Assembly (NCBI RefSeq): GCF_039534975.1
Contig: NZ_BAAAWH010000001.1
Coordinates: 1,488,001 to 1,552,000 of the forward strand
Direction of reading: 5' to 3'
From: Microbacterium terregens
GTDB taxonomy: Bacteria > Actinomycetota > Actinomycetes > Actinomycetales > Microbacteriaceae
Length of the DNA: 64,000 bases
Made by a program: the position numbers and the translations under genes. Under the pieces are notes generated by a model that saw nothing but the letters and a program-made list of their open reading frames with translations, was not told where the DNA came from and made no database searches. Positions 17,622 to 25,780 of this stretch are shown here, piece by piece (positions within the stretch are counted from its first letter, which is position 1; every line of letters begins with the position of its first letter).

Positions 17622-18433
17622 AGCCGGATGTCGGATGCGCCGCTGAGCTCGGTCCACCGGTCTGCCCGTACCGGGGTGACCGGCATCACGTCGGCGGCGA
17701 CGAGCGCGCCGAGATCGACGGCGGCGAGCTGCGCGATGTCGGCGATCGGCACCTGGAACGTGCGGAAGGAGCCGAGGCGGGCCACGACGAGCGCTCTGTC
17801 GTCGAGCCGGATGAGTGAGCTCTGATCCAGCACGAACCCGGAGGCGGCGAGAGCCGGGTCCCCGTCCGCGCCGCTTTCGGCCCAGGCGGCGACCTTCCAG
17901 AACCGGCGGGGGATCGCGATGCCGCGGTACACCGGATCGGCCGCGTCCAACACCGGCGCGGTGTACACAGAGACACGCAGATCGGTTGTCTCGGCGAACC
18001 GCAGCACGTGATCCTCCAGCCCCAGCCAGAGGTCCTTCGACTGGTTGAACACGGATGCCTGGGGTGCGGCGTTCGGGTACGCGAAAGTGGCCGCGGCCGC
18101 TGCGCGCGCCTCGGCCTCGGTTCCCCAACCCGGGTCCCGGCGCCGCACCAGATGCCCGCGGTCGAGGTCGTTGTCGGCGTACAGCGCGCGCCCGGCCTGC
18201 TCGGAGGCGGGCACGCGCGGATCGATCTTCCAGTCGCCGGTCCGTTCCAGGTCCCACAGCGAAGCCCCGTCGATGTTGACGCCCGTGGCGGCCGCAAGTC
18301 GTCGCCGTGCGTCGAGGACGACGGTGAAGTGCGGGTAGGGCAGCTCCCTGAGCTCGCGATCGTCGAGCGGCCGCGGCATCCCCACCTCAACACCGAGGAA
18401 TCCCGGTTCGTATCTCCCCGCTGCCTCCGTCAT
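17618..18433 (-). CDS. DNA/RNA non-specific endonuclease
   Basis: 271 aa. The Serratia-type nuclease core is visible: NDLDRGHLVRRRD carries the catalytic His of the DRGH motif. The downstream segment APQASVFNQSKDLWLGLED corresponds to the metal-binding Asn region. The family cleaves single- and double-stranded DNA and RNA. Most relatives are secreted, but this protein starts MTEAAGRYEPGFLG without a signal peptide. The long upstream frame extension is non-coding; the ATG at 18433 has GAGGAC just upstream. It lies between a convergent opine-dehydrogenase-like gene and an inverted repeat. Confidence 0.88.
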   Translation of the reverse strand: MTEAAGRYEPGFLGVEVGMPRPLDDRELRELPYPHFTVVLDARRRLAAATGVNIDGASLWDLERTGDWKIDPRVPASEQAGRALYADNDLDRGHLVRRRDPGWGTEAEARAAAAATFAYPNAAPQASVFNQSKDLWLGLEDHVLRFAETTDLRVSVYTAPVLDAADPVYRGIAIPRRFWKVAAWAESGADGDPALAASGFVLDQSSLIRLDDRALVVARLGSFRTFQVPIADIAQLAAVDLGALVAADVMPVTPVRADRWTELSGASDIRL

Positions 18434-18483
18434 GTCCTCAGTCTCGTCGGTTCGGCCGACGTTCCCGGGACCCTTCCCACCCC

Positions 18484-18546
18484 TGTTCACTTGCCCTGGA
18501 TGTACGCGGAAGACGTGACGCGGTGTACAAACAGGGCAAGTGAACA
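18484..18546. repeat. 15-bp perfect inverted repeat upstream of the nuclease gene
   Basis: TGTTCACTTGCCCTG (18484-18498) and CAGGGCAAGTGAACA (18532-18546) are perfect inverse copies around 33 nt. CCCC/GGGG flanks extend the pairing, and a TGTAC/GTACA pair sits inside the spacer. It lies after the response regulator stop and 50-115 bp before the nuclease start. It could end the two-component transcript or regulate the nuclease. No U-run. Confidence 0.75.
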
Positions 18547-18605
18547 CGGGGGGCCGGGCGCGTGTGGCGCGCGCGACGAAGGGGGCGGGGCCGGCGCGGA
18601 AAGGC

Positions 18606-19289
18606 TCAGCGCTGCCAGCGGTACTCGGTCTCGGGGCGCCCGGGCGTTCCGTACCGTGGTGAGCGCTGCACATGACCGGCGTCGGCGAGATGCTCCAGAT
18701 ACCGGCGCACCGCCACCCGGGACATCCCGAGCATCGTCGCCGCCTCGGCGGCTGACATCGGCGCTCCGGCGCGCACCGCAGCCGCGACCCGCTCGAGCGT
18801 GTCGGCGGACAGACCCTTCGGAAGTGCGGCCGGCGCGCTCGGGCGCAGCGCGCCGAGCATCGCGTCGATCTCGGCCTGCGTCGCCGGACCGGTCGTCTCG
18901 CGTGCGCGCTCGCGGTACTCCCGGTACTGCTCGAGCCGGTCGCGGAACACCGCGAAGCTGAAGGGCTTGACGAGGTACTGAGCCACGCCCAGCCCCACCA
19001 TCTGCCGGACGACCTCGGCATCGCGCACGCCCGTCACCGCGATCACGTCGACGTCTGCGACCCGCGCGCGCACGTGCCGCAGGACATCGAGCCCCGTCCC
19101 ATCCGGCATGGTCATGTCCAGCAGGACGAGGTCGATGCCTTCCGCGGGGGAACGCTCCAGGATCGCCGACACCGCCGCGCGCGCCCCGGTGCACTCGGCG
19201 ACGACGCGAAAGCCGTTCAGCCGCTGGAGGTAGTTCCGGTGCAGCTCCAGCGTGAGCGCGTCGTCGTCGACCAGGAGCACGGAGATCAC
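18606..19289 (-). CDS. Response regulator, CitB/DcuR type
   Basis: 227 aa. The receiver domain has the acidic pair at D8-D10, phospho-acceptor D58 in DLVLLDMTMPDGTG, T86 and K108 in YLVKPF. The C-terminal half carries a winged-helix/HTH (SAAEAATMLGMSRVAVRRYLEHLADAGHV) as in CitB/DcuR regulators. Its ATG overlaps the kinase stop (ATGA), so both are made together. By context it should control the divergent dicarboxylate symporter gene. Confidence 0.92.
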   Translation of the reverse strand: MISVLLVDDDALTLELHRNYLQRLNGFRVVAECTGARAAVSAILERSPAEGIDLVLLDMTMPDGTGLDVLRHVRARVADVDVIAVTGVRDAEVVRQMVGLGVAQYLVKPFSFAVFRDRLEQYREYRERARETTGPATQAEIDAMLGALRPSAPAALPKGLSADTLERVAAAVRAGAPMSAAEAATMLGMSRVAVRRYLEHLADAGHVQRSPRYGTPGRPETEYRWQR

Positions 19290-20557
19290 GGCCGCCGCCC
19301 CGGCAGGATCACCCGGAACGTCGTGGGTGCTTCGGTCAGATCCACCGCGCCGCCGGCACCCTCCACGATCGCGCGCACCAGGGCCAGCCCCACGCCCCGC
19401 CCGTCCGCCGCTGCGGGCTTCGTCGAGAAGCCGTGCTCGAAGATGCGCTCGCGGAGGTCGGCGTGCACCCCATCGCCCGAGTCCGACACCGAAAGGCTGA
19501 GCGCGTCACCCGGCGCGGGCGCGAACACGACCCGGACCCAGCGCGGCTCGGATCCGGCCGCGGCTGCGTCGAGCGCGTTGTCGATCAGGTTGCCGATCAC
19601 CGACACCGCGTCGACCGGCCTCAGCCCGCTGCGCGGCGCGGACGGGTCGATCTCGGCGCTCCAGTCGACTCCGCGCTCACGAGCCTGCGCCGCCTTGCCC
19701 AACAGGAGCGCGCCGACCGTCGGGTCGCCGTCCCGCCGCGCGGTGACCTGGTCGACCAGATCCTGGCTCTGTCGCGACGTCTCGGTGAGGATGCCGATCG
19801 CCTCGTCCGTGCGACCCAGTTCGAGCAGCGCGACCGCGGTGTGCATGCGGTTGCCGTGCTCGTGCGTCTGCGCGCGCAGCGCCTCTCCGAGGGCGCGTAT
19901 GGACTCGTAGGAGGAGACCGCGTCGCGCACCGCGCTCGCCGGCAGGTCACCGGCGATGCGGCGGGTGAATCGTCCCGCGAACCATGCCGCGGCCAGCCCC
20001 ACCGCAGCGAGTGCCGCGGCGATCGCGATGACGAACGGGAGCTGCCTCAGTACGCCGGAGCCCACGCTGCCCAGAGTGATCCCTGCCGAGACCAGCGCCA
20101 CCACCTCACCCGACGAGGTCACCGGAACGACCGACCGCAGCGACGGCCCCAGTGTGCCCACCGCCTCCTCGGTCAGCGTGCGTCCCTCCAGCCCGGGGCC
20201 GATCGTGCCCAGGTATCGCTTGCCGATCTGTCCGGGGTCCGCGTGGGTCAGCCGGATCCCTTCCGTGGTCATGATCGTGACGAAATCGATCGACGTCTCG
20301 TCCATGATCCGCTCGGCGAGCGGCTGCAGCGCGGCGGTGGCGGCAGCATCCGATCCGGACGTCACGGCCTCCTGCACGTCGGGCATCTCGGCGATCGTTC
20401 GGGCGACGGCCAGGGTGACCGTCTCCGCCTCGGCGCGCTCGGTCGCCTGCGCCTGGACGGCGAGAAGGACGGCCAGCAGCACGGTGATCACCGCGACTGC
20501 GCCGAGGAAGGCGAGGAACACGCGGGATGCTGCGCTCGCTCTGCGTGTGGCAGCCAT
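19286..20557 (-). CDS. Sensor histidine kinase, CitA/DcuS type
   Basis: 423 aa. Helix about residues 13-35, then an extracytoplasmic PAS-like sensor (about 40-170) with FVTIMTTEGIRLTHADPGQIGKRY, the dicarboxylate/citrate-sensor pattern, then a second helix (about 172-195). H232 in AQTHEHGNRMH is the phosphorylated His of this family. The ATPase domain has NLIDNALDAA, DSGDGV and GRGVGLALV. The cytoplasmic PAS typical of DcuS appears reduced or absent. Start ATG at 20557 with GAGGAGG; an upstream extension to 20602 is not supported. Likely senses a C4-dicarboxylate or tricarboxylate. Confidence 0.9.
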   Translation of the reverse strand: MAATRRASAASRVFLAFLGAVAVITVLLAVLLAVQAQATERAEAETVTLAVARTIAEMPDVQEAVTSGSDAAATAALQPLAERIMDETSIDFVTIMTTEGIRLTHADPGQIGKRYLGTIGPGLEGRTLTEEAVGTLGPSLRSVVPVTSSGEVVALVSAGITLGSVGSGVLRQLPFVIAIAAALAAVGLAAAWFAGRFTRRIAGDLPASAVRDAVSSYESIRALGEALRAQTHEHGNRMHTAVALLELGRTDEAIGILTETSRQSQDLVDQVTARRDGDPTVGALLLGKAAQARERGVDWSAEIDPSAPRSGLRPVDAVSVIGNLIDNALDAAAAGSEPRWVRVVFAPAPGDALSLSVSDSGDGVHADLRERIFEHGFSTKPAAADGRGVGLALVRAIVEGAGGAVDLTEAPTTFRVILPGRRP

Positions 20558-20698
20558 TCGCCTCCTCGCGTTTCGCACTCGTCGAGACCAATACGACCAC
20601 AACCGGAGGCATCCGGCATCCGTCGCTCAAGGTGATCTCAGGACGGCACCGCAACGGCGGCCCGGATCACGAAGATCGAATTCCTTTCGGAGGCGAAG

Positions 20699-22147
20699 AT
20701 GGCTCAGATTCCCAGAACCCAATCGTTCAAGCTCCCCGGTTACAACTGGCGGCGCGGCAAGACGTCGTGGGACAAGCACACCTGGCTGTATGTCGCGGTG
20801 ATCATCGCGGTGGTGCTGGGCGCGACGATCGGCCTCATCTGGCCGGACGTGGGCGTGGCACTCGAGCCGATCGGCAAAGGCTTCGTGGCCCTCATCAAGA
20901 TGATGATCGCGCCGATCATCTTCTGCACCATCGTGGTCGGCGTCGGATCCATCGCGAAGGCTGCGACGGTCGGCAAGATCGGCGGTCTCGCTCTGCTGTA
21001 CTTCATGATCATGACGACGTTCGCTCTCGCGATCGGGCTCGTGGTCGGCAACCTCATCCACCCGGGCGAGGGTCTGAACATGGCGAACTCGACCTACGAC
21101 GCGACTGCCACCGAGGCCAAGACGACGCAGGAGTTCATCCTCGGGATCATCCCGACGACGTTCTTCTCGGCGTTCACCGGCGAGAGCGTGCTGCAGGTGC
21201 TGTTCATCGCGCTCCTGGTGGGATTCGCGCTGCAGCAGATGGGCAAGAAGGGCGAGCCCATCATGAACGCCGTGAAGAACCTCCAGGCGCTCGTGTTCCG
21301 CATCCTGGGCATGATCCTGTGGCTCGCCCCGCTCGGTGCGTTCGGTGCGATCGCCGCGGTGGTCGGCAAAACGGGGTTCGCGGCGATCATCAGCCTGGGC
21401 ATCCTGATGATCGCCTTCTACATCACGTGCGCGGTGTTCATCTTCGGCATCCTGGGCACGCTGCTGTTCGCCGTCACGCGGATCAACATCTTCAGCCTCA
21501 TGAAGTACCTCGCTCGCGAGTACCTGCTGATCGTCGGCACCTCGTCGTCCGAGTCAGCGCTGCCGCGTCTGATCGCGAAGATGGAGCACCTCGGCGTCGC
21601 GAAGCCGGTCGTCGGCATCACCGTCCCGACGGGCTACTCGTTCAACCTCGACGGAACGGCCATCTACCTCACGATGGCTTCGCTGTTCATCGCGGCGGGG
21701 ATGGGCACGCCGATGTCGATCCCCGAGCAGATCGGGCTGCTGGCGTTCATGGTCATCGCTTCCAAAGGCGCGGCGGGTGTCACGGGTGCCGGACTGGCCA
21801 CGCTCGCCGGCGGACTGCAGGCCTACCGCCCCGACCTGGTCAACGGCGTCGGTGTGATCGTCGGCATCGACCGGTTCATGTCAGAGGGGCGTGCGATCAC
21901 GAACTTCACCGGCAACGCGGTCGCCACGGTGCTCATCGGCACGTGGGTGAAGGAGTTCGACGCGAGCCGCGCACGCCGCGTCCTGCGCGGGGAGCTGCCG
22001 TTCGATGAAACGGCGCTCTCCGGCGACGACCACGACGGCATGTCCGGCTCGAAGGATGCTGTGGGCACGCAGGGTCTGGAAGAGGCCGCCGTCGCAGAGG
22101 CCGAGGCGAAGGAGCACCGGGCAGCCGCCGGTGCGCTCAGCCGCTGA
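20699..22147 (+). CDS. dctA: C4-dicarboxylate:cation symporter (DctA-like)
   Basis: 482 aa, eight-helix DAACS-family symporter. Key blocks are LIKMMIAPIIFCTIVVG, the re-entrant loop GTSSSESALPRL, GYSFNLDGTAIYL (the substrate/cation NxDGT motif) and IASKGAAGVTGAG. It should take up fumarate, malate, succinate or aspartate with protons or sodium. The tail after about residue 425 is Asp/Glu-rich and cytoplasmic. Start ATG with GGAGG at 20689-20693. It is divergent from a CitA/DcuS-like kinase, which suggests induction by its own substrate; aspA near the window start could use the same metabolites. Confidence 0.92.
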   Translation: MAQIPRTQSFKLPGYNWRRGKTSWDKHTWLYVAVIIAVVLGATIGLIWPDVGVALEPIGKGFVALIKMMIAPIIFCTIVVGVGSIAKAATVGKIGGLALLYFMIMTTFALAIGLVVGNLIHPGEGLNMANSTYDATATEAKTTQEFILGIIPTTFFSAFTGESVLQVLFIALLVGFALQQMGKKGEPIMNAVKNLQALVFRILGMILWLAPLGAFGAIAAVVGKTGFAAIISLGILMIAFYITCAVFIFGILGTLLFAVTRINIFSLMKYLAREYLLIVGTSSSESALPRLIAKMEHLGVAKPVVGITVPTGYSFNLDGTAIYLTMASLFIAAGMGTPMSIPEQIGLLAFMVIASKGAAGVTGAGLATLAGGLQAYRPDLVNGVGVIVGIDRFMSEGRAITNFTGNAVATVLIGTWVKEFDASRARRVLRGELPFDETALSGDDHDGMSGSKDAVGTQGLEEAAVAEAEAKEHRAAAGALSR

Positions 22148-22156
22148 GTCGACGCC

Positions 22157-22189
22157 CTGAGTCCGCCCGCATCGCGCGGGCGGACTCAG
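22157..22189. terminator. Terminator between dctA and small-protein cluster
   Basis: CTGAGTCCGCCCGC pairs with GCGGGCGGACTCAG (14 bp) around a 5-nt loop between convergent genes. No T-run. Confidence 0.75.
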
Positions 22190-22202
22190 CGCGTGCGTGC
22201 GG

Positions 22203-22388
22203 TCAGTCGGACGGATCGAGCTGGCCGGCCTCGATTGCCGCCTCGCGCTCCTCGGCCCGGACCTCGTCGATGTCGTCCTCGACGGATTCCCGGGGGTCCA
22301 GCGTGGGCGGGGGAGTGTCGAACTCTGCGGCGTCGTCGAGCGGCACATCCCGCTCGTCGTCGGGATTGCGCTCCTGGAATCCGCTCAT
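22203..22388 (-). CDS. Small acidic protein, unknown function
   Basis: 61 aa, beginning MSGFQERNPDDERDVPLDD. About a third of residues are Asp/Glu, including DDIDEVRAEEREAAIEAG, predicted to be a short helix at the C-terminus. No known domain is recognised. It starts at the ATG at 22386-22388 and is the last of three small genes read together on the minus strand (22827 to 22203). Its conserved-looking start and ordered position argue for a real gene, but the coding evidence rests on composition and context. Confidence 0.6.
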   Translation of the reverse strand: MSGFQERNPDDERDVPLDDAAEFDTPPPTLDPRESVEDDIDEVRAEEREAAIEAGQLDPSD

Positions 22389-22401
22389 CTCGAGCCTCCG
22401 A

Positions 22402-22632
22402 TCACTCCTCGCCGTAGGGCGGGAGTTCGTCAGCGGGGACGTCGGCCGAGACGAGGTCCGCCTCGACAGTCCCCTCGGCGGCGGCGTCCTGCTCCTCCTC
22501 GACGGGATCGCCGTCGGCGGGGCCGAGACCGCGATCCAGGTCGCGGCCTGCGATGTCCACATCGGCACCGGCGAGATCCGGGAGGCTCGCCGCCTCACGG
22601 TCGATCTCGTGAAACGTCGGGTCGAACACCAT
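22402..22632 (-). CDS. Small acidic protein, unknown function
   Basis: 76 aa, starting MVFDPTFHEIDREAASLPDL and ending in DELPPYGEE. Strongly acidic and low in hydrophobic residues, so probably soluble and largely disordered. A GAGGAGC ribosome site precedes the ATG at 22630-22632. It lies between the DUF5302 gene and another acidic small protein with gaps of only about 12 nt, so the three probably form one transcript. Function unknown. Confidence 0.65.
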   Translation of the reverse strand: MVFDPTFHEIDREAASLPDLAGADVDIAGRDLDRGLGPADGDPVEEEQDAAAEGTVEADLVSADVPADELPPYGEE

Positions 22633-22644
22633 CGCCTGCTCCTC

Positions 22645-22827
22645 TCAGCCGCTCTTGCGGCGGAACTCGCGCTTGGTCTGCGCGGCGCCGTGCGTGCCGT
22701 GCACGGTGGAGTCGCCGTCCAGATGCGCCTCACCGTCGCGGTGCTTGGCGTTCTTCTTGTCGAGCGCCTCCTTGAACTTGCGCTTCATCTCTGCGGAAGC
22801 GTCGGCGGACTTGTCTTCGGTGCTCAT
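22645..22827 (-). CDS. DUF5302 domain-containing protein
   Basis: 60 aa. The pattern EMKRKFKEALDKKNAKH followed by STVHGTHGAAQTKREFRRKSG matches the actinobacterial DUF5302 family, including the C-terminal FRRKSG. It is highly charged with a likely single helix. The function is not established. The ATG at 22827 is preceded 6 nt away on the minus strand by TAGGCT (22834-22839), a leaderless arrangement and the likely promoter for the three-gene run. It is divergent from pnp. Confidence 0.8.
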   Translation of the reverse strand: MSTEDKSADASAEMKRKFKEALDKKNAKHRDGEAHLDGDSTVHGTHGAAQTKREFRRKSG

Positions 22828-22916
22828 TCCCCCAGCCTAGGCACCGCTTCGCCGCTCCCGCCACCCTCGACGGCCCGTTCCGCTGCCGCGCCCGCTCTGC
22901 GTCCAGCCCGCACTGG

Positions 22917-23197
22917 TAGGCTGACTGGGGTTGCCTCCGGGCATCCGCTCAATTCAACACGAGCTACACGGAGCAGGCCGGCAGCAAGCTGGTCCCCTGT
23001 GGTGGGTTCCCGATCTCGATGCGCGGCTTCGCCGCTGCTCGATCGCCGCAAGGTGAAGCTCGGTGGTCTTCTACTGGTGACCAGCGCAGGTACAGCGCGA
23101 CGGACTGTCGCGCGCCGATAATCTGCCTGTTCCTGCTCCTCCGACATGCTCGCGCGCCATACGGGCGAGCGAGCTTAAACAAAGAAGGAGAGACCTC
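22917..23197 (+). promoter_or_regulatory. pnp promoter and long structured leader (Actino-pnp-type)
   Basis: TAGGCT at 22917-22922 is the likely -10, giving a leader of about 270 nt without a gene. Two strong hairpins are visible: TGGTC...GACCA (23064-23083) and GCGCGAC-GGACT-GTCGCGC (23095-23113). A third possible pair, GCTCGC/GCGAGC (23148-23170), lies just before the ribosome site AAGGAG (23185-23190). Actinobacteria carry a conserved RNA motif (Actino-pnp) in front of pnp, thought to serve feedback control by PNPase. Position and structure fit, but the consensus was not checked. Confidence 0.7.
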
Positions 23198-25489
23198 TTG
23201 GAAGGTCCTGAAATCACCGCTGCAGAAGCCGTTCTCGATAACGGCCGCTTCGGCACCCGCACTGTCCGTTTCGAAACCGGCCGCCTCGCCCAGCAGGCGC
23301 AGGGCGCCGTTGCTGCCTACCTCGACGAGGAGACGATGCTCCTGTCGGCCACCAGCGCCGGCAAGCACCCTCGCGAAGGCTTCGACTTCTTCCCGCTGAC
23401 CGTCGACGTCGAAGAGCGCTCGTACGCCGCGGGCAAGATCCCCGGCTCGTTCTTCCGCCGCGAAGGCCGCCCCTCCACCGAGGCGATCCTCGTCTGCCGG
23501 CTCATCGACCGCCCGCTGCGCCCCTCGTTCGTCGAGGGCCTCCGCAACGAGGTGCAGATCGTCGTGACCGTCCTGTCGATCGCTCCCGGCGAGTTCTACG
23601 ACGCCCTCGCGATCAACGCCGCGTCGCTCTCGACGCAGATCTCCGGCCTGCCGTTCTCGGGTCCGATCGCCGGGGTTCGCCTCGCGCTCATCCCCGGCCA
23701 CGGTGAGAACGCCGACCAGTGGATCGCGTTCCCGACCGTGACCCAGCTCGAGGAGGCCGTCTTCGACCTCATCGTCGCCGGTCGTGTCGTCACCGATGCC
23801 GACGGCAACGACGATGTCGCGATCATGATGGTCGAGGCCGAAGCGACCGAGGGCAGCTGGAACCTCATCAAGGCCGGCGCGGTCAAGCCGAACGAGCAGG
23901 TCGTGGCCGAAGGCCTCGAAGCCTCGAAGCCCTTCATCAAGCAGCTCGTTGCCGCGCAGAACGTCGTGGCGAACGCCGCGGCGAAGCCGATCAAGGAGTT
24001 CCCGGTCTTCCTGCCGTACAGCCAGGAGACCTACGACTTCGTCGCCGGTCGCGCCTACGACAAGCTCGTGCCGATCTACCAGATCGCCGACAAGATCGAG
24101 CGCCAGAACGCCGACGACGCGTTGAAGGATGCCGTCAAGGCGGAGCTTCTCGCAGCCGTCGAGGCGGGCGAACTGCCCGCCGTCGCGACGCTCGAGTTCT
24201 CAGCGGCCTACAAGTCGGTCACCAAGGTGATCGTCCGCGGGCGCATCCTCGCTGAGGGTGTGCGCATGGATGGCCGCGGACTGGCCGACATCCGTCCGCT
24301 CGACGCGGAGGTGCAGGTCATCCCGCGCGTTCACGGCTCGGCCATCTTCCAGCGCGGTGAGACCCAGATCCTGGGCGTCACCACGCTGAACATGCTCAAG
24401 ATGGAGCAGCAGATCGACTCGCTGTCCCCGGTGACGCACAAGCGCTACATGCACCACTACAACTTCCCGCCGTACTCGACCGGTGAGACCGGTCGTGTGG
24501 GCAGCCCCAAGCGTCGCGAGATCGGGCACGGCTTCCTCGCCGAGCGCGCGCTCGTGCCGGTGCTTCCCACCCGCGAGGAGTTCCCGTACGCGATCCGTCA
24601 GGTGTCTGAGGCTCTCAGCTCCAACGGTTCGACGTCGATGGGTTCCGTGTGCGCATCCACCCTGTCGCTGCTGAACGCCGGCGTGCCCCTCCGGGCCGCG
24701 GTCGCGGGCATCGCGATGGGACTGGTCACCGATCAGCACGAGGGACAGACGCGCTACGCCGCGCTGACCGACATCCTGGGTGCCGAGGACGCTCTCGGCG
24801 ACATGGACTTCAAGGTCGCCGGCACGTCCGAGTTCGTCACCGCGATCCAGCTCGACACGAAGCTCGACGGCATCCCACTGTCGGTGCTCACCGCTGCGCT
24901 GCAGCAGGCCCACGAGGCCCGCCTGACGATCCTCGGTGTCCTCAACGCGGCGATCGACGGTCCGGACGAGATGGCACCGACGGCACCGCGTGTCATCAGC
25001 GTGCAGATCCCGGTCGACAAGATCGGCGAGCTCATCGGACCCAAGGGCAAGACGATCAACGCGATCCAGGACGAGACGGGAGCCCAGATCTCGATCGAGG
25101 AGGACGGCACCGTCTACATCGGCGCCACCGACGGCCCTGCCGCCGAAGCCGCCCGTGCGCAGGTCAATGCGATCGCGAACCCGACGAACCCGGAGATCGG
25201 CGAGCAGTTCCTCGGAACCGTCGTGAAGCTCGCGACGTTCGGTGCGTTCATCTCACTGCTGCCTGGCAAGGACGGACTGCTGCACGTCAGCGAGGTCCGC
25301 AAGCTCGCCGGTGGCAAGCGTGTCGAGAACGTCGAAGACGTCCTGAGCGTCGGTCAGAAGCTGCTGGTCAAGATCACCAAGATCGACGACCGCGGCAAGC
25401 TGTCGCTGGAGCCGGTCGTCGAAGAGGCTGCCGACCAGGAAGGCCGTGCCGCGGCCAGCGCCGGTCCGGAAGCCCCGGCAGAGGGCTGA
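23198..25489 (+). CDS. pnp: Polyribonucleotide nucleotidyltransferase (PNPase)
   Basis: 763 aa, phosphorolytic 3'-5' exoribonuclease of the mRNA decay machinery. Order: first RNase PH domain ([28 protein letters not shown]), helical linker, second RNase PH domain ([45 protein letters not shown]), KH domain ([18 protein letters not shown]) and S1 domain ([28 protein letters not shown]). It starts with TTG at 23198, 7 nt after AAGGAG; slow TTG initiation would suit an autoregulated gene. A strong terminator follows. Confidence 0.97.
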   Translation: MEGPEITAAEAVLDNGRFGTRTVRFETGRLAQQAQGAVAAYLDEETMLLSATSAGKHPREGFDFFPLTVDVEERSYAAGKIPGSFFRREGRPSTEAILVCRLIDRPLRPSFVEGLRNEVQIVVTVLSIAPGEFYDALAINAASLSTQISGLPFSGPIAGVRLALIPGHGENADQWIAFPTVTQLEEAVFDLIVAGRVVTDADGNDDVAIMMVEAEATEGSWNLIKAGAVKPNEQVVAEGLEASKPFIKQLVAAQNVVANAAAKPIKEFPVFLPYSQETYDFVAGRAYDKLVPIYQIADKIERQNADDALKDAVKAELLAAVEAGELPAVATLEFSAAYKSVTKVIVRGRILAEGVRMDGRGLADIRPLDAEVQVIPRVHGSAIFQRGETQILGVTTLNMLKMEQQIDSLSPVTHKRYMHHYNFPPYSTGETGRVGSPKRREIGHGFLAERALVPVLPTREEFPYAIRQVSEALSSNGSTSMGSVCASTLSLLNAGVPLRAAVAGIAMGLVTDQHEGQTRYAALTDILGAEDALGDMDFKVAGTSEFVTAIQLDTKLDGIPLSVLTAALQQAHEARLTILGVLNAAIDGPDEMAPTAPRVISVQIPVDKIGELIGPKGKTINAIQDETGAQISIEEDGTVYIGATDGPAAEAARAQVNAIANPTNPEIGEQFLGTVVKLATFGAFISLLPGKDGLLHVSEVRKLAGGKRVENVEDVLSVGQKLLVKITKIDDRGKLSLEPVVEEAADQEGRAAASAGPEAPAEG

Positions 25490-25539
25490 GCCCGAGCCGC
25501 ACAACACTCGAGCGGCCGTTGATCGCGGCTCATCGACTC

Positions 25540-25578
25540 CGAATGCCCGTTCCCCCCACCCGGGGGAGCGGGCATTCG
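25540..25578 (+). terminator. Terminator downstream of pnp
   Basis: CGAATGCCCG pairs with CGGGCATTCG, and the inner TCCCCC pairs with GGGGGA around a short loop; CCTTAG follows. The rest of 25490-25780 holds no gene. An AT-rich segment around 25645-25665 (TATCTAATGTTTATC) probably carries the promoter of the next gene. Confidence 0.8.
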
Positions 25579-25780
25579 CCTTAGACCATCTGTCCCCCGA
25601 ACGGTGGACAGGGCGCGGATCATACCTTCTTCGTGACCTAAGCGTTATCTAATGTTTATCGACAGGCCAGTGTAATGACCGGCTCCTGTTCCTGGACGGC
25701 CTAACCTCGAAGAAGGCGCCGGGGGGCGCGGACTTCGCAGACACGGAGGCTCCGCTGGAGTTGACGTGAGGGGGTGGGAC

